From assembly GCA_938074335.1 (NCBI GenBank), contig CALJEL010000008.1, forward strand, positions 1 through 57,068: a stretch of 57,068 nt of DNA. The letters run 5' to 3'. Both the position numbers and the translations under genes were made by a program. Positions 52,224 to 57,068 of the stretch are shown piece by piece; within the stretch, counting starts at the first letter, position 1, and each line of letters starts with the position of its first letter. Origin of the DNA: an uncultured bacterium. Lineage in GTDB: Bacteria > Nitrospirota > Thermodesulfovibrionia > Thermodesulfovibrionales > CALJEL01. Below the pieces are notes generated by a model. That model was not told the origin of the DNA and ran no database searches. It was given only the letters and a program-made list of their open reading frames with translations.

Positions 52224-53277
52224 TATTCCTTTCACCCTTAAAGGAATTAAAAACCCTGAGATAACTGTCAATCATCTTTTCACTGGAGTAAAAAATTTTC
52301 ACATCTCTGTAAGCCCTTTCTATAAGGTCTTCCCTCAGTTCGCTATCTTCAAGAAGTTTGTTTACAGAATGAGCAAGACAGGCTGGAGCCTTTACAGGGC
52401 AGAGAAGCCCTCTGCCTTCTACGGTCTCCTTCAACCCACCTGCATCTGTGGAGACAACAGGCACTCTATATAAAAAGGCATCAAGCACCACACTGCCAAG
52501 CCCCTCTTCCGATGAGCTAATAACGAATACATCTATAATAGAAAAAAAGTCTTCCACATCTTTATGAAATCCCATTAGAATGTACTTATCCTGAAGGTGG
52601 AGGTCTTTTATCCTCCTTTCTACCATCTCCCTGAGTTCTCCCTCTCCAAAATGAAGAAAGATAAAATCATCTCTGGTCTTAGAAAGCAGGTTTATTGCCT
52701 CTACCATTGTGAAGGGATCTTTATGGGGGACAAGGGCTGCCATGGTAGCCAGGATTTTTTTATCTTTTATATTAAAAGATTCCTTTAATTTCAAGGCTCT
52801 CTCTCTGTCAAGCTCCCTTTCCTGCACACAACTCGGTATTACCTCTATCTTTCCTGAAGGTTTCAGATCTTCAAGTATCTGTCTTATCTTTTCAGATATA
52901 GCGATTACCCTGTCGGTGAACCTATATTTAAGCCTTGTAAGGATTCCTGAGGGTCTGAAATCAACCCTTCTTGTATAGACTACTGGCCTTGAATGGAATG
53001 GTTTTGAGATTATAGCAAGTGTCTGTGCCTTAGCAGTCTGGCAGTGAAGGATATCAAAGTTTTTCCCATTTTTAATTAAAAATAATAGTGCCTGAAGATT
53101 GTTTTTGACACCGTGAACAGGTAGATGCTCCTTTAAAACCTTGATATGCAGTGGGGAGTTAATAAGGCAAAGAAGTTCTGCCTGCACGCCTTTGTCCTTT
53201 AAGCCACGGAGTGTATAAAGCGTCTGCCTCTCTCCGCCCCGCCATGTTTTTTCAGTATTAATCTGAAGAATCCTCAT
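52216..53277 (-). CDS. Glycosyltransferase family 4 (GT-B)
   Basis: TWRGGERQTLYTLRGL, VYTRRVDF, SSSEEGLGSVVLDAFLYRVPVVSTDAGGLKE. Confidence 0.92.
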   Translation of the reverse strand: MRILQINTEKTWRGGERQTLYTLRGLKDKGVQAELLCLINSPLHIKVLKEHLPVHGVKNNLQALLFLIKNGKNFDILHCQTAKAQTLAIISKPFHSRPVVYTRRVDFRPSGILTRLKYRFTDRVIAISEKIRQILEDLKPSGKIEVIPSCVQERELDRERALKLKESFNIKDKKILATMAALVPHKDPFTMVEAINLLSKTRDDFIFLHFGEGELREMVERRIKDLHLQDKYILMGFHKDVEDFFSIIDVFVISSSEEGLGSVVLDAFLYRVPVVSTDAGGLKETVEGRGLLCPVKAPACLAHSVNKLLEDSELREDLIERAYRDVKIFYSSEKMIDSYLRVFNSFKGERNND

Positions 53278-53349
53278 TGTTATAATTATACATTAATAGT
53301 TGCATCCTGTTAAAAAATACTCCTTTCTGAATATGTTAGAATAATTTTT

Positions 53350-54171
53350 ATGAAATCAGGGTCAGAGGGAATCACAGGCTTATCTATGAAGAAAAAGGAG
53401 ACAGGATATCAGCTCTCTGTTGCAATTGTCTCTTTCAATGAAGAAGAGGATATAGGTAAAACCCTTGAAAGCATCAGGGACATTGCCTCTGAGATAGTGG
53501 TGGTGGATTCCCATTCTACAGACAGGACAAGGGAGATTGCCTCCAGTTACGGTGCTCGAGTCTTTGAAGAGGACTGGAAGGGTTATGTGGGACAGAAAAA
53601 CTCAGCCCTTGAGAAGTGCACTCAGGACTGGATACTTTCACTTGATTGTGATGAAGTCCTGACACCGGAGCTGAAAAAATCCATTATTGATGCAATAAGT
53701 GATCCCAGGGCAGATGGTTATCTGATCAATAGAAAAACTGTATATCTTGGAAGACCTTTAAATTATGCCTGGCAGCCAGACTGGGAATTGAGGCTTGTAA
53801 AGAAAAGTGCCAAGCCGAGATGGAGGGGTTATTATGTACATGAGTCACTCCAAATTAATGGTAAGACAAAAAAACTCAAGGGTGACCTCCTTCATTATTC
53901 CTATAAAGATCTCCAGGACCATCTAACAAAGCTTGTAAGATATTCAAGACTTGCAGCCTGCTCCTATAAGGATATTGGGAAGAGATTCAGTTTTCCAAAA
54001 CTTATTTTCCATCCCCTTGCTGCCTTCATGAAGCAATTTATTATAAAAAGGGCCTTTCTTGATGGATTTCGGGGTCTTATAGTTGCCATGAGTTCATTCT
54101 TCTATGTATTTTTAAAATACCTGTTTTTATGGGAGATAGAAAGAGGTGTTAAAAGACCAGATAAGGGATAA
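53350..54171 (+). CDS. Glycosyltransferase family 2 (WaaE/KdtX-like)
   Basis: SVAIVSFNEEEDIGKTLESI, VVVDSHSTDRT, LSLDCDEVLTPEL. Confidence 0.88.
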   Translation: MKSGSEGITGLSMKKKETGYQLSVAIVSFNEEEDIGKTLESIRDIASEIVVVDSHSTDRTREIASSYGARVFEEDWKGYVGQKNSALEKCTQDWILSLDCDEVLTPELKKSIIDAISDPRADGYLINRKTVYLGRPLNYAWQPDWELRLVKKSAKPRWRGYYVHESLQINGKTKKLKGDLLHYSYKDLQDHLTKLVRYSRLAACSYKDIGKRFSFPKLIFHPLAAFMKQFIIKRAFLDGFRGLIVAMSSFFYVFLKYLFLWEIERGVKRPDKG

Positions 54172-55630
54172 ATATATATTAATCCTTTCACTCTGGATTC
54201 TCCTTATCTTCTGGCTAAGACCATGGAGCGGTGACCTGAGAAGTGACCCTTTAACCTATGCCTGCATATCAAAGGATATGGTGGAAAATAATAACTGGTT
54301 TTCTCCCCAGCTTGATGGGAAGCCTTATCTGAACAAACCTCCTCTTTATTTCTGGCTTGTTGGAGCATCTTTTAAAATATTTGGTACCTCTTTCTATGCC
54401 TCTAAAATACCAGCACTTTTACTGGCGACGATAAATGTATTTTTTTTATATTTTATAGTCAATAGATTATTCAATAATAAGGAGCTTGCCTTTTTTTCTT
54501 CTTTTATATTTTTAAGTACTCACTGGATATTTAAGAACTTTACCACCAACCGTCCCGAAAGTCTTCTTGTCTTTTCAGTACTTCTTGGTGTCTACGGATT
54601 TATTCTCTTAAAGGAAGGGCGCCAGTTCAGTGGTTTACTCCTTGGTTTGTCTTTTGCAATCGGGTTTATGACAAAAACCTTTTTTGCCTTTTTCCTCCCT
54701 CTGATTATAGTGGTTTATGGATTATTTACTAAAGAGCTTTTCGGATGGCTTAAAAAAGGTGATCTCTACACATGGATTTTTACTGGTCTGGTCCTGGTCG
54801 CTCCATGGTTTATTTATTACGAAATTAATCATCCGGGTTATCTTGAACATTTATTTTCAGGTCAGACATTAAACAGGTTCAAAGAAGGTGGTGATGTTAT
54901 AATTGATCCCTTGATGTATTTGAAGGACTTAATAATTTATTATCAACCCTGGCTTTTATTTTTTATTATCGGCATAGCGTTTATAATTTCTAAATTGAAG
55001 GCCAGGGAATTGAACGATAAAGAACTGTTTGTCTTATTAGGCTTTATTTTAATCTTTCTTACCCTCCAGTTATCTAAAGGAAAGTCTACAAGATACCTTA
55101 CAGTTGTTACACCTTTTATGTCTGTTATTGGAGGATTTGGGATTCTTTCTTTGAAAGAGGAATTTAAGAAAATTATCGAAAATATTATATACTATGGATG
55201 GATTCCACTATTTATTATCATCTGGATAATTCCTGTGAAAATAAATCCTGAAAAGCATTATGTTATTCATATTGCCAGGCAGATTGCATCTGGAAAACAG
55301 GGAGATTATAGAAAGCCCCTTGCCTTTCTTGATCTTAAAAAAGTAAAAAAACAGGATAGCAAACTTATTTTTCTGTCTCCCCCTGACCTTTCTGCAGGAT
55401 ATAGCTGTCTTTATTATTTTTATCTATCTGATCTGGCTAAAAGATGGGATTATGGAGACTTAGCAAACTGGTTTCACTCCCAAAAATCAACAGATCTTTT
55501 GGGGTCTCAGAATGGTATAATTATCCTGACACCTGTAAACTCTGTGGAATTATTAAACCCATTGAATTTAAAGTTTGTTGAAATAGTGAGGGATGAATAT
55601 TTTATCCTTTTAAGTATCTATAAGGATTAA
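54146..55630 (+). CDS. ArnT-like GT39 glycosyltransferase
   Basis: RPWSGDLRSDPLTYACISKDMVENNNWFSPQLDGKPYLNKPPLYFWL; multi-TM. Confidence 0.9.
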   Translation: MLKDQIRDKYILILSLWILLIFWLRPWSGDLRSDPLTYACISKDMVENNNWFSPQLDGKPYLNKPPLYFWLVGASFKIFGTSFYASKIPALLLATINVFFLYFIVNRLFNNKELAFFSSFIFLSTHWIFKNFTTNRPESLLVFSVLLGVYGFILLKEGRQFSGLLLGLSFAIGFMTKTFFAFFLPLIIVVYGLFTKELFGWLKKGDLYTWIFTGLVLVAPWFIYYEINHPGYLEHLFSGQTLNRFKEGGDVIIDPLMYLKDLIIYYQPWLLFFIIGIAFIISKLKARELNDKELFVLLGFILIFLTLQLSKGKSTRYLTVVTPFMSVIGGFGILSLKEEFKKIIENIIYYGWIPLFIIIWIIPVKINPEKHYVIHIARQIASGKQGDYRKPLAFLDLKKVKKQDSKLIFLSPPDLSAGYSCLYYFYLSDLAKRWDYGDLANWFHSQKSTDLLGSQNGIIILTPVNSVELLNPLNLKFVEIVRDEYFILLSIYKD

Positions 55631-55651
55631 AATAAATGAAAGGATATTGGT

Positions 55652-56596
55652 ATGGATAAAAAAAGGATACTCGTTACAGGTGGGGCAGGATTTCTCGGTT
55701 CTCATCTATGTGAAAGGCTCCTTAGTGAGGGTCATGAGGTGCTCTGCGTTGATAATTTTTATACAGGGAGAAAGGCAAATATTGCCCACCTGCTCAATAA
55801 TCCCTACTTTGAAATCATAAGGCACGATGTGACTTTTCCACTTTATGTGGAGGTTGATGAGATCTATCATCTCGCCTGTCCTGCCTCACCTGTACACTAT
55901 CAGTTTGATCCTGTCCAGACAACAAAGACCTCTGTCCATGGAAGCATAAATATGCTTGGTCTTGCAAAGAGATTGAAGATCAAGATTCTTCTCGCCTCAA
56001 CAAGTGAGGTTTATGGTGATCCAGCAATTCATCCCCAGCCTGAGACATACTGGGGAAATGTCAATCCCATCGGACCAAGGGCATGCTATGACGAGGGTAA
56101 AAGATGTGCTGAGACACTCTTTTTTAATTATCACAGACAGCATAAATTAAGGATAAAGGTTGCCAGGATATTCAATACCTATGGGCCAAGAATGCATCCC
56201 GGTGATGGAAGGGTTGTGAGCAATTTTATAGTCCAGGCATTGAAAGGAGAGGATATTACCGTATATGGAGACGGAAGCCAGACCAGGAGCTTCTGCTATG
56301 TAGATGACATGATAGATGGGCTCATAAGACTAATGAATAGTCCTGATGAGGTGACAGGCCCTATAAATCTTGGAAATCCACAGGAATTTTCCATCCTTGA
56401 GCTTGCAGAGACCGTAATAAGACTTAGTGGTTCTAAATCAAAGATAATCTATAAACCCCTTCCACCTGATGATCCAAAACAGAGGTGCCCTGATATCACC
56501 CTTGCCAGAAAAGTCCTTGGATGGCAGCCCTGCATACCCCTTGAGGAAGGACTTAAAAGAACCATTGAATATTTCAGAAGACTCTTTGGTTTATAA
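55652..56596 (+). CDS. UDP-glucuronate decarboxylase (UDP-xylose synthase), SDR family
   Basis: [53 protein letters not shown]. Confidence 0.93.
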   Translation: MDKKRILVTGGAGFLGSHLCERLLSEGHEVLCVDNFYTGRKANIAHLLNNPYFEIIRHDVTFPLYVEVDEIYHLACPASPVHYQFDPVQTTKTSVHGSINMLGLAKRLKIKILLASTSEVYGDPAIHPQPETYWGNVNPIGPRACYDEGKRCAETLFFNYHRQHKLRIKVARIFNTYGPRMHPGDGRVVSNFIVQALKGEDITVYGDGSQTRSFCYVDDMIDGLIRLMNSPDEVTGPINLGNPQEFSILELAETVIRLSGSKSKIIYKPLPPDDPKQRCPDITLARKVLGWQPCIPLEEGLKRTIEYFRRLFGL

Positions 56597-56928
56597 CTCT
56601 ATTTTGCCATTAGAAAACTGGCAGTCTGCCTCAAAGTCTTCTTAGACCAGCAGAGCAGTAGAGCAGTAGTTTTTATTAAGGAATTTCTTCTTATTATTTA
56701 ATTGTTGCGCTGCTGCGCTGCTGCTCTGTTGCTCTACTGCTCTGTTATTGCCTGCTGCTCTATTAAGGTGTCGCAGGCGGGGTCCCCAGAAAATCGTCAG
56801 ATTTTCTGGGGTGCTGGTATTGCCTTTAGAGCACAGGGTGAAGACAAGCTTCACCCCGTGAACCCCGAAATATGGGCATACTGCCAGTTTTATTAAAGGC
56901 TTTTTATAAATTGCTAATGGCAGATTAC
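56593..56928 (+). repeat. Modular palindromic element, copy 7 (most complete)
   Basis: TTGCCATTAGAAAACTGGCAGTCTGCC ... GGGCATACTGCCAGTTTTATTAAAGGCTTTTTATAAATTGCTAATGGCA with inverted GAGCAGTA arrays and two hairpin modules. Confidence 0.93.
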
Positions 56929-56975
56929 AGGTTTCTCAATGAGAAAATGCCCTTTTGCTCTGGTATAATTATGAT

Positions 56976-57068
56976 ATGAAAAATGTCCTTATAGTTGACG
57001 ATGACAGTGAGATAAGAAAGGTTCTGAGAGAAGCCCTCATTATCCATGGCTATACGCCTGTGGAGGCC
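56976..57068 (+). CDS. Response regulator, N-terminal fragment (runs off window)
   Basis: MKNVLIVDDDSEIRKVLREALIIHGYTPVEA; receiver start. Confidence 0.85.
   Translation, partial: MKNVLIVDDDSEIRKVLREALIIHGYTPVEA

Overview
The window looks like a chromosomal segment from an anaerobic or thermophilic bacterium. Gene content and style suggest Nitrospirota/Thermodesulfovibrionia, but that is inference only. Most of it is housekeeping: a yajC-HD-secD-secF-recJ-relA/spoT-dsbC run, aconitase, a macromolecular synthesis operon (rpsU-yqeY-NIF3-dnaG-rpoD), clpC, proB, obgE, selB and one tRNA-Ser(UGA). Accessory loci are (i) a five-gene, likely synthase-dependent exopolysaccharide locus (HEAT, processive GT2, TPR-glycosidase, Tat polysaccharide deacetylase, TPR/YaiO-like barrel), (ii) an ArsR-TolC-MFP-RND efflux operon, and (iii) an LPS-type sugar locus with a membrane sialidase-like protein and UDP-glucuronate decarboxylase. 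The signal least explained by ordinary annotation is a family of about seven intergenic modular palindromic elements. Their imperfect inverted ends share TGCCATTAG...ACTGGCAGTCTGCC, and they carry exchangeable cores. Several cores are long imperfect palindromes written in a strict 8-bp register. Related 7-, 8- and 9-bp-period arrays also occur inside coding sequence (sialidase linkers, TolC signal region). No transposase is present in the window, so the mechanism is unknown.
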